This document shows positions 1-10,084 of a stretch of 64,000 nt of DNA, one piece after another; the stretch's first letter is position 1; every line of letters begins with the position of its first letter. Source of the stretch: Clostridia bacterium (GTDB lineage: Bacteria; Bacillota; Clostridia; Lutisporales; Lutisporaceae); NCBI GenBank assembly GCA_035628995.1, contig DASPIR010000034.1:62001-126000 (forward strand). The letters run 5' to 3'. The translations under genes were made by a program, and so were the position numbers. The notes under the pieces are model-generated. The model was not told the DNA's origin and ran no database searches. It saw only the letters and a list, made by a program, of their open reading frames with translations.

Positions 1-228
1 CAAGTCCACCAAAACGCTTTGCTCATTAATCAGAAAGAAATTAATCAGTCTGGTCTTCCCTGGATTTGAGCTGACTTTGACAAGCTTTTTCCTATTGAGC
101 AGTGAATTTATCAGTGAGGATTTCCCCACATTGGACCTGCCGGAAAAAGCTATTTCCGGCAGGTCCAACTCTGGGTATTGATCTTTATGAACTGCACTTT
201 TTAAAAATTCACATTTCTTAATTATCAT
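1..228 (-). CDS. engB: EngB/YsxC ribosome-assembly GTPase, 5' part
   Basis: This is the N-terminal 76 codons of a P-loop GTPase that in Bacillus (YsxC) helps assemble the 50S subunit; the rest lies beyond the window edge. The translation shows the family pattern: a short basic lead, then the G1 motif [12 protein letters not shown] at about residues 30-41 and a switch I stretch ending [12 protein letters not shown]. The ATG (226-228) lies inside the 3' end of lon, overlapping it by 11 bp, so translation is probably coupled. The lon-engB order is conserved in Firmicutes. The identification is firm; only the length is unknown. Confidence 0.95.
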   Translation of the reverse strand, partial: MIIKKCEFLKSAVHKDQYPELDLPEIAFSGRSNVGKSSLINSLLNRKKLVKVSSNPGKTRLINFFLINEQSVLVDL

Positions 229-2560
229 TTTTATCACCCTTTACCAGAGCATGTGGCAGGACCTCATCCATATCAGACACAAGCACAAATTTCATATTCC
301 TTTTTACTGTGTCTGGAATCTCCTCAAGATCCTTCTCATTCTCAAAGGGCAGAATAATAGTCTTTATACCTGCACGCTTAGCAGCAAGCACCTTCTCCTT
401 CAGCCCGCCTATAGGAAGCACCCTGCCCCTTAAGGTGATTTCTCCGGTCATCGCAACCTCTCTGAATACCGGTGTCTTGGTCAAAGCTGATACCAAGGCT
501 GTAGTCATTGTTATTCCTGCCGAAGGACCATCCTTGGGAGTGGCACCCTCCGGAACATGTATGTGTATATCCATATTCTTTGTAAATTCCTTATCAATAC
601 CAAGCTCTTCAGCTCTGGAACGAATATAGCTTAAACCGGCTCTTGCTGATTCCTTCATGACATCCCCAAGCTGACCTGTGAGCTCTAGCTTGCCTGTGCC
701 AGACATAACAGAAACCTCAATAAAAAGCGTATCTCCGCCCACAGGTGTCCAAGCAAGGCCAGTTACTACACCTATCTCATTCTTCTGATTAATAATATCA
801 TACCTGTATTTTGCTATCCCAAGATATTTCCTGAGATTAGCAGGAGTTATCCTGACTTTTTTCTTATTATCCTCAACTATTTGAGTTGCGCATTTTCTTA
901 TAACATTCGCAATCTCCCTCTCCAGGCTCCTTACTCCGGCCTCTCTTGTGTAACCACTTATTATGCCTTTTATGGAAGCCTCAGATATAAGTATATTCTC
1001 CACGCTCAGCGAGTGCTCTTTTATCTGCTTAGGCACAAGGTAATCTGTAGCTATATGAAGCTTCTCCTCTTCTGTATAGCCAGAAATATGAATTACCTCC
1101 ATCCTATCCAAGAGCGGTGCCGGTATCGTGTCTATCGAGTTTGCAGTCGTGAGGAACATAACCTTGGAGAGGTCAAAGGGCAGCTCCATATAGTGATCCC
1201 TAAAGTCCTTGTTTTGTTCTGCATCAAGCACCTCAAGCAGTGCAGATGCCGGGTCTCCCCTAAAATCACTTGCAAGCTTGTCAATTTCATCGAATAGGAA
1301 CAGCGGGTTCTTGGAGCCTGCCTGTTTGATAGAATATATTATTCTGCCTGGGATAGCTCCAATATAAGTTCTCCTATGTCCCCTTATTTCAGCCTCATCG
1401 CGTACTCCACCCAAGGACATCCTGGCAAACTTCCTTCCCATAGCCCTCGCAATGGATTTGGCTATGGAGGTCTTGCCAACCCCAGGAGGTCCGACTAAGC
1501 ACAATATAGGTCCTTTCATGTTGTTGGAAAGCTGTCTTATTGCAAGGTATTCAAGCACCCTCTCCTTAACCTTCTTAAGGCCATAATGATCCTCATCAAG
1601 CACCTTTCTGGCATTCTTTATATCAAGGTTGTCGACCGTAGCAATGTTCCATGGCATATCAAAAATCCAGTCCAGATAGGTTCTGGTTACTCCTACCTCA
1701 GGAGAACCCGGGGACATCTTGGACAGCCTATCCAGCTCCTTTTCTACCTTATCCTTTACTTCTTCAGGAACCTCAAGCTTTGAGAGTTTTTCTCTATACA
1801 GGTCAATCTCTTCTGTATGGCCTTCCTTTTCACCCAGCTCCCGCTGTATAGCCTTAAGCTGCTCTCTCAGATAGTACTCCTTCTGTGATTTGTCTATCTG
1901 CTTTCTTACTCTGCCGTTTATCTTTCTTTCTATTTCAAGTATCTCAAGCTCCCTGGAGAGAATCTCATAAATCTTCTCTATTCTTTCCTTTATATCAAAT
2001 AAAGATAGTATTTCCTGTTTCTCTTCTATCTTGATTGTAAGATTGGAAGCCACTACATCTGCGAATCTGGATGCATCCTCTATGTCTGATACAGTAATAA
2101 GCGTCTCTGGTGCGACCTTGGGGTTTGCCTTAATATATTCATCAAATACTTCAAGCACGCTTCTTCGCAAAGCTTCCAGCTCCAAATCCTCATCCTGCTG
2201 CACTTCAGCCTGTTCCAGCACATCTGCAAGGAAGTAAGCTTCCTCTGAAATTATCTCCTGTATTTTAGCTCTGCTAATCCCTTCAACAAGCACCCTTATT
2301 GTATCCCCCGGAAGCTTTAACAGCTGCTTAATCTTTGATATGGTGCCCACCTCATAAAAATCTTCGGTGTCAGGCAGATCTGTGTGAGCATCCTTTTGCG
2401 TCACAAGGAATATAAGCTGATCGCCTATCATAGCTTCTTCCAATGCCCTTATGGATTTCTCCCTGCCCACATCAAAGTGCAAAACCATATAAGGAAAGAT
2501 ACTTAGGCCCCTTAATGGCAGCAGTGGCAACCTTTTGATATCGTTTTTTCTTTTTGTCAT
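218..2560 (-). CDS. lon: ATP-dependent protease LonA
   Basis: Cytoplasmic AAA+ serine protease that degrades damaged and regulatory proteins. At 780 aa it has full family length. In order: the N-terminal substrate-binding LAN domain (about 10-205) with LPLLPLRGL, a coiled-coil helical region, the AAA+ module with Walker A GPPGVGKT (about 355) and Walker [10 protein letters not shown], and the C-terminal protease domain with the catalytic serine in PKDGPSAG (about 675) and the catalytic lysine in GLKEKVLAA. It lies downstream of lonB and overlaps engB. A good sigma-A promoter sits in the lonB-lon gap, so it is probably expressed independently of lonB. Confidence 0.98.
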   Translation of the reverse strand: MTKRKNDIKRLPLLPLRGLSIFPYMVLHFDVGREKSIRALEEAMIGDQLIFLVTQKDAHTDLPDTEDFYEVGTISKIKQLLKLPGDTIRVLVEGISRAKIQEIISEEAYFLADVLEQAEVQQDEDLELEALRRSVLEVFDEYIKANPKVAPETLITVSDIEDASRFADVVASNLTIKIEEKQEILSLFDIKERIEKIYEILSRELEILEIERKINGRVRKQIDKSQKEYYLREQLKAIQRELGEKEGHTEEIDLYREKLSKLEVPEEVKDKVEKELDRLSKMSPGSPEVGVTRTYLDWIFDMPWNIATVDNLDIKNARKVLDEDHYGLKKVKERVLEYLAIRQLSNNMKGPILCLVGPPGVGKTSIAKSIARAMGRKFARMSLGGVRDEAEIRGHRRTYIGAIPGRIIYSIKQAGSKNPLFLFDEIDKLASDFRGDPASALLEVLDAEQNKDFRDHYMELPFDLSKVMFLTTANSIDTIPAPLLDRMEVIHISGYTEEEKLHIATDYLVPKQIKEHSLSVENILISEASIKGIISGYTREAGVRSLEREIANVIRKCATQIVEDNKKKVRITPANLRKYLGIAKYRYDIINQKNEIGVVTGLAWTPVGGDTLFIEVSVMSGTGKLELTGQLGDVMKESARAGLSYIRSRAEELGIDKEFTKNMDIHIHVPEGATPKDGPSAGITMTTALVSALTKTPVFREVAMTGEITLRGRVLPIGGLKEKVLAAKRAGIKTIILPFENEKDLEEIPDTVKRNMKFVLVSDMDEVLPHALVKGDKNDN

Positions 2561-2623
2561 ATCATCAACTCCTGTAAATCTATATAAAAATATTGGATTA
2601 AACTCTAAAACTTGGCCTAACTT

Positions 2624-2652
2624 ATTATAGCTTTACGGATAAAAATTATCAA
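2624..2652 (-). promoter_or_regulatory. Sigma-A promoter of lon
   Basis: Read on the minus strand there is TTGATA (2647-2652), a 17-bp spacer and TATAAT (2624-2629), 64 bp upstream of the lon ATG. No CtsR-type or CIRCE heat-shock operator is obvious around it. Confidence 0.7.
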
Positions 2653-2726
2653 TATATTTAAAGGACTTCATAGATGTAGTGCTCTGCTGCCAGATACGAA
2701 TATTATCACAGGGCACATCGTGCTTA

Positions 2727-4439
2727 TTATTTGGAATCGCTCATTGCCTGTATAGTTGGTGTATTGCTCATACCCGTTGCAGTTAGTATGTTCATATCAA
2801 CAGGCTGTGCTATGAGAGTTTTCACTTCTGCCTGTCTCATGGTGGCTATGTTGACTGCCTCTATGATATTATCTACCGGTATCACTTCAATATCAAAGGT
2901 ATTGAATATTTCCTGCCAGTTCTCCTTTGGTATCATTACTCTTTTTGCCCCAGCATGCAAAGCAGCTTCAACCTTGGGGATAATCCCGCCTACTGCTTTT
3001 ACTTTTCCCCTTATTGAGATTTCTCCTGTCATTGCTATTTTGTTGTCTATATAGGTATTGGTTACAGCAGAATATATAGCAACTGCTATTGTAACACCCG
3101 CAGAAGGCCCGTCTACAGGTGTTCCGCCGGGGAAATTCAAGTGGATATCATAGTCACAGGGGTCTATCCCCAGATACTTCTTAATTACAGTAAGTACATT
3201 ATCAGTGGATGCCTTGGCCATGCTTTTTCTTTTAATAGTTCTGCCGTCTCTGGAGCCTATCTCTTCTTCTTCAACTATTCCTGTGACGACTAGCTTGCCG
3301 GTTCCTCTCGGGGCGCTTGCCGCAGTTGCTTCAATCTCCATAAGCGTTCCCATATTGGGACCATATACTGCAAGTCCGTTAACATATCCGACCTGAGGTT
3401 CATCATTGATCTTCCTCTCAGGCCTTGGGCTGTACTGTCCATTGTTAAGCACCCATTCTATGTCACTGACTGTGATCTTGTTTCTACTTTCATTAATATT
3501 CACACCAACTGCTGTTTGTACTATATTTACAGCTTCCCTGCCGTTTGTTGCATATTTTCCTACAAGCTCGGCTACCCCTTCTTCACTTTCAAACTTGATT
3601 TTGTTAAGAGCATTTGTTGTCACCTTTATGATTTCATCCGGAGTCAGAGATCTGAAATATATCTCAAGACATCTTGAACGCAATGCGGGAGGTATTGCTT
3701 CAGGGCCTCTTGTAGTAGCACCTATCAGCCTAAAGTCAGCCGGAAGCCCATTCTGGAAAATATCATGGATGTGGAAGGGTATGTTGGAATCCTCTGAGCT
3801 GTAGTATGCGCTCTCCAGAAACACTTTCCTGTCTTCAAGTATTTTAAGTAGTTTATTCATCTGTATAGGATGCAGCTCACCAATCTCGTCTATGAATAAT
3901 ACGCCTCCATGCGCTTTGGTTACAGCACCTATCTTAGGCTGTGGTATTCCGGCAACACCCATTGCTCCTGCACCTTGGTATATTGGATCATGCACAGAGC
4001 CAATAAGCGGGTCTGCAATACCTCTTTCATCAAACCTCACAGTTGTTGCATCAACTTCAATGAACTTGGCATCCTGCCTGAAGGGACAGTTGAATACTTT
4101 CTTTGCCTCCTCCAGTATAAGTCTGGCGGCAGCTGTTTTCCCAATTCCAGGTGGACCGTATATAATCACATGCTGCGGATTAGGACTGCATATTGCAGCC
4201 CTTAGAGCCTTCACTCCATTCTCCTGGCCCACAATTTCATTAAAATTAGATGGCCGCGTAATCTCAGACAAGGGTTTTGTGAGCTCAATATCCCGCATAT
4301 GCTGCAGCTTTTCCATTTCCTTCCGTGATTCTTTTTCTATCGCAACCTTATTCCCCTGCTGGCTCCTTAGCAGGTTCAGAAAATATAACCCAATTACAAC
4401 CGCAAAAAACAACTGGATAACTAAAAACAATTGTGTCAT
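2727..4439 (-). CDS. lonB: LonB-type membrane-anchored ATP-dependent protease
   Basis: Second Lon-family protease, of the sporulation LonB type known from Bacillus, where it is forespore-associated. It has 570 aa. It starts with a single hydrophobic segment (about 2-22) and a basic coiled coil instead of the LAN domain. Then come an AAA+ domain with Walker A GPPGIGKTAAARL and Walker B VLFIDEIGEL, and a Lon protease domain with the catalytic serine in PVDGPSAGVT and the lysine in GGIIPKVEAAL. The C-terminal 40 residues are polar and variable. It lies directly upstream of lon in the same orientation. A sporulation sigma-factor promoter is plausible, but I could not identify one. Confidence 0.95.
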   Translation of the reverse strand: MTQLFLVIQLFFAVVIGLYFLNLLRSQQGNKVAIEKESRKEMEKLQHMRDIELTKPLSEITRPSNFNEIVGQENGVKALRAAICSPNPQHVIIYGPPGIGKTAAARLILEEAKKVFNCPFRQDAKFIEVDATTVRFDERGIADPLIGSVHDPIYQGAGAMGVAGIPQPKIGAVTKAHGGVLFIDEIGELHPIQMNKLLKILEDRKVFLESAYYSSEDSNIPFHIHDIFQNGLPADFRLIGATTRGPEAIPPALRSRCLEIYFRSLTPDEIIKVTTNALNKIKFESEEGVAELVGKYATNGREAVNIVQTAVGVNINESRNKITVSDIEWVLNNGQYSPRPERKINDEPQVGYVNGLAVYGPNMGTLMEIEATAASAPRGTGKLVVTGIVEEEEIGSRDGRTIKRKSMAKASTDNVLTVIKKYLGIDPCDYDIHLNFPGGTPVDGPSAGVTIAVAIYSAVTNTYIDNKIAMTGEISIRGKVKAVGGIIPKVEAALHAGAKRVMIPKENWQEIFNTFDIEVIPVDNIIEAVNIATMRQAEVKTLIAQPVDMNILTATGMSNTPTIQAMSDSK

Positions 4440-4741
4440 CGTGTCTTCCTCCCTCTCTTAACTGTATTCAGTGTATAACAGAGCTTCTATCTCAATTGAA
4501 AAGCTATTTATATGAAAAATAATGTTTTCCGCAAAATGTATTGCTCCGCGATATTTGAAGCATTGATAATATTATCTGCCCATGGGTTTTTTTTATCCTG
4601 TACTTCAAAAATTTTGACAAAATTAGTGCGTATGAATAAATGCTTATTAAATTGAATAATGTTAAATAGTTCTATATAATCTATATAGAACGCATTTAAC
4701 ATTATTCAAGTAGAAAAAAGTGCATAGGTGGAGGTGCGAAT
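4440..4741. other. Divergent intergenic region with long inverted repeat
   Basis: About 300 bp between the divergent lonB and tautomerase genes. The only clear structure is the near-perfect inverted repeat at 4652-4709, described separately. A 64-codon reading frame on the minus strand starts inside that repeat, has no ribosome binding site and is not credible as a gene. Confidence 0.6.
4652..4709. repeat. 58-bp near-perfect inverted repeat
   Basis: The arms TTGAATAATGTTAAAT... and its complement ...ATTTAACATTATTCAA enclose a 3-4 nt loop. They match over about 27 bp per arm with one short mismatched patch (TAG against GCG). The repeat lies 32 bp upstream of the tautomerase start codon. It has no U-tract, so it does not look like a simple terminator. 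It could be an operator, a 5' leader hairpin or a relic of a small palindromic element. Confidence 0.7.
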
Positions 4742-5098
4742 ATGCCAACAGTAAAAATTCATGTTTCCTCGACAATTCTTCCTTTTCAGAAGCCTATACT
4801 GGTTAAGGAAGTGAGAAAATCAATAGTGGAACTGCTGAATACTGATGAGAGAATCAGCCAGGTTATCCTATATGAAGCTCTTCCACAGCTTAGAAGTGCC
4901 CATGAAAGCAGGAGCAGCAGCTTTGTATATGTAGAAATAATAATGTACCCCGGCCTGAGTTCCGAGAATAAAAAGGTGCTGCTGCAGAGAGTCTGCAGCC
5001 TGGTTTCCAAATCTATAGAAATTGATATGAAAGATATCAGCTGTTGTATAATAGAGGTTCCTGCTGAAAACTGGTATGAAGGGGTTTTGCAAAATTAA
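4742..5098 (+). CDS. Tautomerase-superfamily protein
   Basis: Small cytoplasmic protein (118 aa) of the 4-oxalocrotonate tautomerase/MIF superfamily. It begins Met-Pro-Thr-Val; removal of the Met exposes the Pro-1 that is the catalytic base in this superfamily. The alternation of short strands and helices, with a second beta-alpha-beta unit starting near YVEIIMYPG, fits a two-unit (MIF-length) subunit rather than the 62-aa 4-OT type. The ribosome binding site GGTGGAGGTG sits 6-7 nt before the ATG. The physiological substrate cannot be inferred. It is a single gene, with a long inverted repeat in its leader. Confidence 0.75.
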   Translation: MPTVKIHVSSTILPFQKPILVKEVRKSIVELLNTDERISQVILYEALPQLRSAHESRSSSFVYVEIIMYPGLSSENKKVLLQRVCSLVSKSIEIDMKDISCCIIEVPAENWYEGVLQN

Positions 5099-5225
5099 GA
5101 GCTGATTTAAATTCATACAGATTTTACACATTTGAAACACAGAATTGCCGGAGTTCTTGGGTATTATTAAATTGTAGCAGAAACGAAAGCTTCAGTTACA
5201 ACTAAATAATAAGGAGTGTAAGAAA

Positions 5226-5705
5226 ATGAAAAAAATGTTAGTTTTAACTATGGTATTGGTGTTTATGTGTGCTCTCTCAATAGGGGTATTTGCCGAGGAG
5301 CCTGCAGGGGATGCAGTGAATCCTGAGCTGAAGGCCGAACTTAAAGAAATGAGAGCTGAGTTGCAGGGTCTAAGAACAGAACATAAGGACCTTCACCTGC
5401 AGGTAGTAGAAAAAAGAACTGATATCAAGGAAACCATAAAGGACATTAAGGAATCAGGCTCATTGGAAATCCTCGATACAATACAGCCTTACAGGGAAGA
5501 GCTCAAAGCCATACGAGAAGAGCTTAAGACTCTAAGGGAAGCAAAAAAGGAATTGTGGACAGAAATAAAAAGTGCAAAAGAAGTGAAGGATTTTGAAACA
5601 ATAAAGGATAAGCTTGCACAGGTAATTGAGTATAAGGGGCAGATAATAGAAAAAGTTGAAGATAAAATCGTGCTCTTGGATAGTATAATAGATGCATTGG
5701 AATAG
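5226..5705 (+). CDS. Secreted coiled-coil protein of unknown function
   Basis: A 159-aa protein with a clear signal peptide (basic MKK start, hydrophobic core, likely cleavage after GVFA around residue 23). The rest is a highly charged Lys/Glu-rich coiled coil with repeated K/E heptads and no cysteines. It should be extracellular or cell-wall associated, and nothing marks it as an enzyme. Similar small Lys/Glu-rich exported proteins are common in Clostridia and have no assigned role. The ribosome binding site AAGGAG precedes the ATG. The gene ends at a terminator shared with convergent clpX. Confidence 0.65.
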   Translation: MKKMLVLTMVLVFMCALSIGVFAEEPAGDAVNPELKAELKEMRAELQGLRTEHKDLHLQVVEKRTDIKETIKDIKESGSLEILDTIQPYREELKAIREELKTLREAKKELWTEIKSAKEVKDFETIKDKLAQVIEYKGQIIEKVEDKIVLLDSIIDALE

Positions 5706-5711
5706 AAAATA

Positions 5712-5755
5712 AAAAAACCGGTTCGGGTATTACCCGAGCCGGTTCTGTTTTTTTA
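5712..5755. terminator. Bidirectional terminator between coiled-coil gene and clpX
   Basis: The hairpin AACCGGTTCGGGTA/TACCCGAGCCGGTT is flanked by A7 on the left and T7 on the right. It can therefore stop transcription from both the plus-strand gene and clpX on the minus strand. Confidence 0.9.
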
Positions 5756-7051
5756 AGATGCTGTACCTCGTTTTGCTTTCTGGCCTTTTCTGGACTGCTT
5801 CTTGACAGTCTTTTTCGACCCTGGTTCAAGGTACACTATGTTTGGTTCTTTATGCTCCAATATCGATTCCTTTGTAACTATGCACTTGTCTATATCATCC
5901 CTGGAAGGGATTTCGTACATTACATTCAGCATAGTTTCTTCAAATATCGCCCTTAAGCCTCTTGCTCCAGTCTTTCTGTCCAAAGCCTTCTGTGCAATCT
6001 CATCTATGGACTCCGGTTCAAACTCCAGCTCTACATTATCCAGCTCAAATAGCTTCTGATACTGTTTCACAAGAGCATTCTTCGGCTCAGTGAGTATCTG
6101 CACCAATGCTTTTTTATCCAGAGGATTAAGAGTAACTATAATTGGCAGCCTCCCTACGAATTCCGGTATCAAACCGAACTTCAGAAGGTCTTCAGGCATT
6201 ATCCTCTTTAAAATCTCTCCTATATCCTGCTGTTCCTTAGACTGTATATCAGCTACAAAACCCATGGACTTCTTGCCTGTTCGGTTCATAATTATTTTTT
6301 CAAGACCGTCAAAGGCTCCGCCGCAGATAAACAGAATATTGGTAGTATCAATCTGTATGAACTCCTGATGAGGATGCTTTCTTCCTCCTTGAGGCGGTAC
6401 GCTTGCCACTGTACCTTCAAGAATCTTAAGAAGCGCCTGCTGCACTCCCTCACCGGAAACATCTCTGGTGATTGAAGGATTTTCAGACTTCCTAGCTATT
6501 TTGTCAACTTCATCGATATAGACTATACCCTTCTGCGCTTTTTCAATGTCATAATCTGCACTTTGAATCAACTTCAAAAGTATGTTTTCTACATCTTCTC
6601 CCACATAACCAGCTTCAGTCAGTGAGGTAGCATCTGCGATAGCAAAAGGAACATTTAGCATCTTCGCCAGGGTTTGTGCAAGTAATGTCTTACCTGAGCC
6701 TGTGGGACCTATAAGTGCTATATTGCTCTTCTGCAGTTCCACATCATCAATCTTGTAATCAGAATTTATTCTTTTATAGTGGTTGTATACAGCAACTGCC
6801 AAAGCTTTTTTAGCTTCGTCCTGCCCTATTACATACTGGTCAAGAAATTCCTTGATCTGTGCTGGTTTTGGAACATCCTGCAGCTCTGTATCCAATTCCT
6901 CGTCAAATTCCTCGTCAATGATCTCCTGGCAAAGCTCGATACATTCATCACAAATATATACACCTGGGCCTGCTATTAATCTCCTGACCTGTTCTTGATT
7001 TTTTCCGCAAAAAGAACATTTCAGCTGTTTCTTATCATCAAATTTAGCCAT
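5753..7051 (-). CDS. clpX: ClpX ATPase subunit of ClpXP protease
   Basis: AAA+ unfoldase that feeds substrates to ClpP. At 432 aa it has full length. The N-terminal C4 zinc finger (CSFC...CDEC, residues about 11-38) is the substrate- and adaptor-binding domain. Walker A is [12 protein letters not shown] (about 117) and Walker B is [11 protein letters not shown]. The pore loop GYVGEDV and the ClpP-contact region follow. The C terminus has a basic tail ([13 protein letters not shown]). It lies 14 bp downstream of clpP, so clpP and clpX probably form one transcript ending at the shared terminator. Confidence 0.98.
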   Translation of the reverse strand: MAKFDDKKQLKCSFCGKNQEQVRRLIAGPGVYICDECIELCQEIIDEEFDEELDTELQDVPKPAQIKEFLDQYVIGQDEAKKALAVAVYNHYKRINSDYKIDDVELQKSNIALIGPTGSGKTLLAQTLAKMLNVPFAIADATSLTEAGYVGEDVENILLKLIQSADYDIEKAQKGIVYIDEVDKIARKSENPSITRDVSGEGVQQALLKILEGTVASVPPQGGRKHPHQEFIQIDTTNILFICGGAFDGLEKIIMNRTGKKSMGFVADIQSKEQQDIGEILKRIMPEDLLKFGLIPEFVGRLPIIVTLNPLDKKALVQILTEPKNALVKQYQKLFELDNVELEFEPESIDEIAQKALDRKTGARGLRAIFEETMLNVMYEIPSRDDIDKCIVTKESILEHKEPNIVYLEPGSKKTVKKQSRKGQKAKRGTAS

Positions 7052-7065
7052 CTTTTCACCTCACA

Positions 7066-7650
7066 TTACCTTCTCTTAACAAGGATTTCATCAACAATTC
7101 CGTATTCCTTTGCCTCCTCAGCTGACATGAAATAATCTCTTTCAACATCTCTTTCAACTTTTTCTAAAGGCTGCCCTGTCTTTTCACTAAGTATTTCATT
7201 CAGCCTCTTTCTAGACTTTAGAAGCCTTTCAGCATATATTCCCACATCTGTTGCCTTACCTTGTGCTCCGCCGGAAGGTTGGTGAATCATAATCTCACTG
7301 TTTGGAAGGCAAAATCTTTTTCCCTTTGCTCCGGCAGTCAGCAGGAATGCGCCCATGCTGGCCGCCATACCTACACAGATTGTGGAAACATCGGGCTTGA
7401 TATACTGCATTGTGTCATAAATTGCCATACCTGATGTGATTGATCCGCCGGGACTGTTGATATAAAAGCTGATATCCTTATCAGGATCATCAGCTTCCAG
7501 AAACAAAAGCTGTGCAACTACCAGGCTTGCTGTCACATCATTTACTTCATCGCCCAGGAAAATTATCCTGTCCTTCAGAAGTCTTGAAAAAATATCATAG
7601 GAGCGTTCTCCTCTATTGGTCTGTTCTACAACTATCGGTACTAAGCTCAT
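7066..7650 (-). CDS. clpP: ClpP serine protease subunit
   Basis: Self-compartmentalised serine protease of ClpXP. The catalytic Ser lies in [11 protein letters not shown] (about 98), the His in MIHQPSGG (about 123) and the Asp in [11 protein letters not shown] longer frame beginning MRRIL upstream is rejected as the start: its codons form the ribosome binding site GAGGAGG, correctly spaced for the ATG at 7650. That start gives the canonical [12 protein letters not shown] terminus and 194 aa. The gene lies between tig and clpX. Confidence 0.98.
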   Translation of the reverse strand: MSLVPIVVEQTNRGERSYDIFSRLLKDRIIFLGDEVNDVTASLVVAQLLFLEADDPDKDISFYINSPGGSITSGMAIYDTMQYIKPDVSTICVGMAASMGAFLLTAGAKGKRFCLPNSEIMIHQPSGGAQGKATDVGIYAERLLKSRKRLNEILSEKTGQPLEKVERDVERDYFMSAEEAKEYGIVDEILVKRR

Positions 7651-7677
7651 AAGTATCCTCCTCATCCTCGAAAGATA

Positions 7678-8964
7678 TTATTTGGTTACACTGTTTTCCA
7701 CAAGGAAGTCAATAGTCTTTTGGACTATTATTCCATCCTTTATATATGATATTTCGTCTTCTTTTAAGGTTTCCTTGAATTTTTCAATATCCTGCTTATA
7801 GTGCTGTGCTGTCTTTTCAATTTCTGTATTCATATCTTCCTCTGTAGCCGCAACACCTTCGACTTCAGCTACCTTTTCAAGCACCAGCTGACTCTTTACT
7901 CTAGCCTTGGCTCCACTTCTGTATGACTCTTTGAGTGTATCCATATCTGTGTTCATATATTTAAGGTAAGCTTCCAGATTCAAGCCCTGATATCTAAGCT
8001 GGTAATCGAAATCCCTAAGCATTACGTTTACTTGTGCATCAACCATTACCTCTGGAATATCAACAGTCGCATTCTCTACAATCTTACTGATGACTTCATC
8101 TTCATACTGCTGCTTCTCCAGCCTCTTAGACTCTTCTTCTCTTTTTTTCCTGATATCTGCTTTCAACTCATCAAGGCTATTGAACTCGCTTACATCCTTT
8201 GCAAACTCGTCATCAAGATCAACCATCTGCTTTTCCTTGATTTCTTTTACTGTAACCTTAAATATGGCGGGCTTTCCTGCTAGATCTTCGCTTCTATAAT
8301 CCTCTGGGAATTGGACATTGACATCTACTTCTTTACCAATCTCAGCGCCAACAAGCTGTTCTTCAAAGCCTGGTATGAATTGTCCAGTGCCTATCTCAAG
8401 ATTGTGGTTCTCAGAAGTGCCCCCCTCGAACTGATTACCATCAACAAAGCCTTTAAAGTCAATTATTGTAATGTCTCCGTTTTTTACAGGCCTGTCAGTA
8501 ACTTCTACCAATCTGGCATTTTTCTCTCTCATTTTTTCGATTTCTTTATTTACATCTTCATCAGTAACATTATACTCTTTTTTTTCTGCTTCTATTCCTT
8601 TATACTGTCCCAACACAACTTCTGGCTTTACAGTAACTGTAGCTTTGAAAATCAGTCCTTTGCCGCCTTCAATATCAACTATGTCTATGTCAGGTCTGTC
8701 AACTGGATCCAGGTTGTGCTCTTTGACTGCTTCGTCATATGCATCCGGGCAAACAATATTTATGGCATCTTCGTAAAAAACTGCTTCGCCATAATGTCTC
8801 TCGATTATTTTCCTCGGTGCTTTTCCTTTTCTGAATCCGGCAATATTGAACTTTTTTACATTCTTGAGGTATGATTTCATTATTCCTTCCTCAAGCTTCT
8901 CTGGTGAGACTGATATCTCCAATGTTGCAATATTGTTTTCAATTTTTTCTAATTTTGAATTCAT
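7678..8964 (-). CDS. tig: Trigger factor chaperone
   Basis: Ribosome-associated folding factor and peptidyl-prolyl isomerase, 428 aa. The ribosome-binding domain carries the signature loop GFRKGKAPR (about 43-51). The FKBP-like PPIase domain (about 160-245) contains DFKGFVDGNQFEGG and IPGFEEQLVG. The long helical C-terminal domain follows. First gene of a tig-clpP-clpX series with a 27-bp gap to clpP and a good promoter upstream. Confidence 0.97.
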   Translation of the reverse strand: MNSKLEKIENNIATLEISVSPEKLEEGIMKSYLKNVKKFNIAGFRKGKAPRKIIERHYGEAVFYEDAINIVCPDAYDEAVKEHNLDPVDRPDIDIVDIEGGKGLIFKATVTVKPEVVLGQYKGIEAEKKEYNVTDEDVNKEIEKMREKNARLVEVTDRPVKNGDITIIDFKGFVDGNQFEGGTSENHNLEIGTGQFIPGFEEQLVGAEIGKEVDVNVQFPEDYRSEDLAGKPAIFKVTVKEIKEKQMVDLDDEFAKDVSEFNSLDELKADIRKKREEESKRLEKQQYEDEVISKIVENATVDIPEVMVDAQVNVMLRDFDYQLRYQGLNLEAYLKYMNTDMDTLKESYRSGAKARVKSQLVLEKVAEVEGVAATEEDMNTEIEKTAQHYKQDIEKFKETLKEDEISYIKDGIIVQKTIDFLVENSVTK

Positions 8965-9089
8965 GTGTTTCCTCCTTAATTATGTAATTCTGCAAGCTAT
9001 TCTTTTGCTTATTAATTTTATCTAAATTCAAGCATTAATCCTTGTAGAATCAATGGTAATTTGAAAGCTAAATCGCTTCAATCCTTTAT

Positions 9090-9117
9090 ATTATAACATA
9101 CCTATAACCTTAATCAA
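9090..9117 (-). promoter_or_regulatory. Sigma-A promoter of tig-clpP-clpX
   Basis: Minus-strand TTGATT (9112-9117), 16-bp spacer, TATAAT (9090-9095), leaving a leader of roughly 120 nt before the tig ATG. Confidence 0.65.
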
Positions 9118-9139
9118 GATTTTTTCACATATTCATAGA

Positions 9140-10057
9140 CTACCTCACTGCTTGCTCAAGAATGCTTAAGGTTCTGCTGCAAGTGTCGATTAAAGCCTCC
9201 GCACCTATTGGGATTGTTATATTGGGCTTACAGTGTCCAATCTTGTAGCCTTTCAGCACCGGTTTGTCTATATTTTTAAACATATCCTCAAAAACCTCTT
9301 CCAAACTCAGGCTCTTTTCAGGCTCTTTCGGGTCTGAGTCTCCCCAATCGCCCAGCACAACCCCTGCCGCATCCCTAAGCTTTCCGGCTAATCTGAGCTG
9401 GTTCAGCATCCTATCTATACTATATGGTTCCTCATTCACATCCTCCAGCAGTAATATCCTGCCCTTGGTGTCGATTTCATAAGGCGTGCCAAGAGAAGCT
9501 GCTACTATGGAAAGGTTGCCGCCAACCAACTCCCCCTTTGCTCTGCCTTCAGCAACAATCTCGGGGATCTCTGGATTTGGCACTTCTCCTATTGGTTCTG
9601 TGCTCCCCAATGCTTTTTTCACAGCTGCTTTAGTCTGTTTACCCAGACCTCCTGCAAAGTCTCCTCCCATAGGGCCATGAAAAGTTATAAGGCCACATTC
9701 CTGGTAAATTGCATTGAGCAAAGCCGTTATATCGCTAAAGCCCATGAATATTTTAGGATTATCCCTGATAAGCTTGAAATCCACAAGGTCCAATATACGC
9801 TGTGAACCATATCCTCCCCTCAGGCAAAACACTGCATTTACCTCATCATCCGCAAACATCCTGTTGATGTCATCAGCCCTTAATTCATCCCCGCCTGCCA
9901 GATAACCTCTGCTGCTGTATACCGACTCACCTGTCTTGACTCTATAACCCATGGCAGTCAGGTTTCTTACTGCCTTTTCCACTTTCGAGTGATCGGATGG
10001 GCTGGCAGGAGCGACCATTCCGATTGTATCACCGACCCTCAGTCTTTTTGCCCTCAT
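9140..10057 (-). CDS. LD-carboxypeptidase (peptidase S66, MccF-like)
   Basis: Cytoplasmic serine peptidase family that cleaves L,D-bonds in muropeptide recycling (LdcA) or inactivates peptidyl-adenylates (MccF). It has 305 aa. The nucleophile-elbow serine is in MGFSDITAL (about 107), preceded by the family glycine-rich CLRGGYGSQRIL. The Glu is in ILLLEDVNEEPYSIDR and the His in GYKIGHCKPN, completing the Ser-Glu-His triad. With no antibiotic genes nearby, murein recycling is the likelier role. It sits 27 bp downstream of the methyltransferase gene. Confidence 0.9.
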   Translation of the reverse strand: MRAKRLRVGDTIGMVAPASPSDHSKVEKAVRNLTAMGYRVKTGESVYSSRGYLAGGDELRADDINRMFADDEVNAVFCLRGGYGSQRILDLVDFKLIRDNPKIFMGFSDITALLNAIYQECGLITFHGPMGGDFAGGLGKQTKAAVKKALGSTEPIGEVPNPEIPEIVAEGRAKGELVGGNLSIVAASLGTPYEIDTKGRILLLEDVNEEPYSIDRMLNQLRLAGKLRDAAGVVLGDWGDSDPKEPEKSLSLEEVFEDMFKNIDKPVLKGYKIGHCKPNITIPIGAEALIDTCSRTLSILEQAVR

Positions 10058-10084
10058 TGCAACACCCCATTTAAATATGGATAC

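Noticed and set aside
4508-4702. 64-codon minus-strand frame upstream of lonB
   Set aside because: It starts inside the long inverted repeat, has no ribosome binding site and an AT-driven composition; not a gene.
7651-7665. Longer ClpP N terminus beginning MRRIL
   Set aside because: Those five codons form the GAGGAGG ribosome binding site of the internal ATG, which gives the canonical ClpP start.
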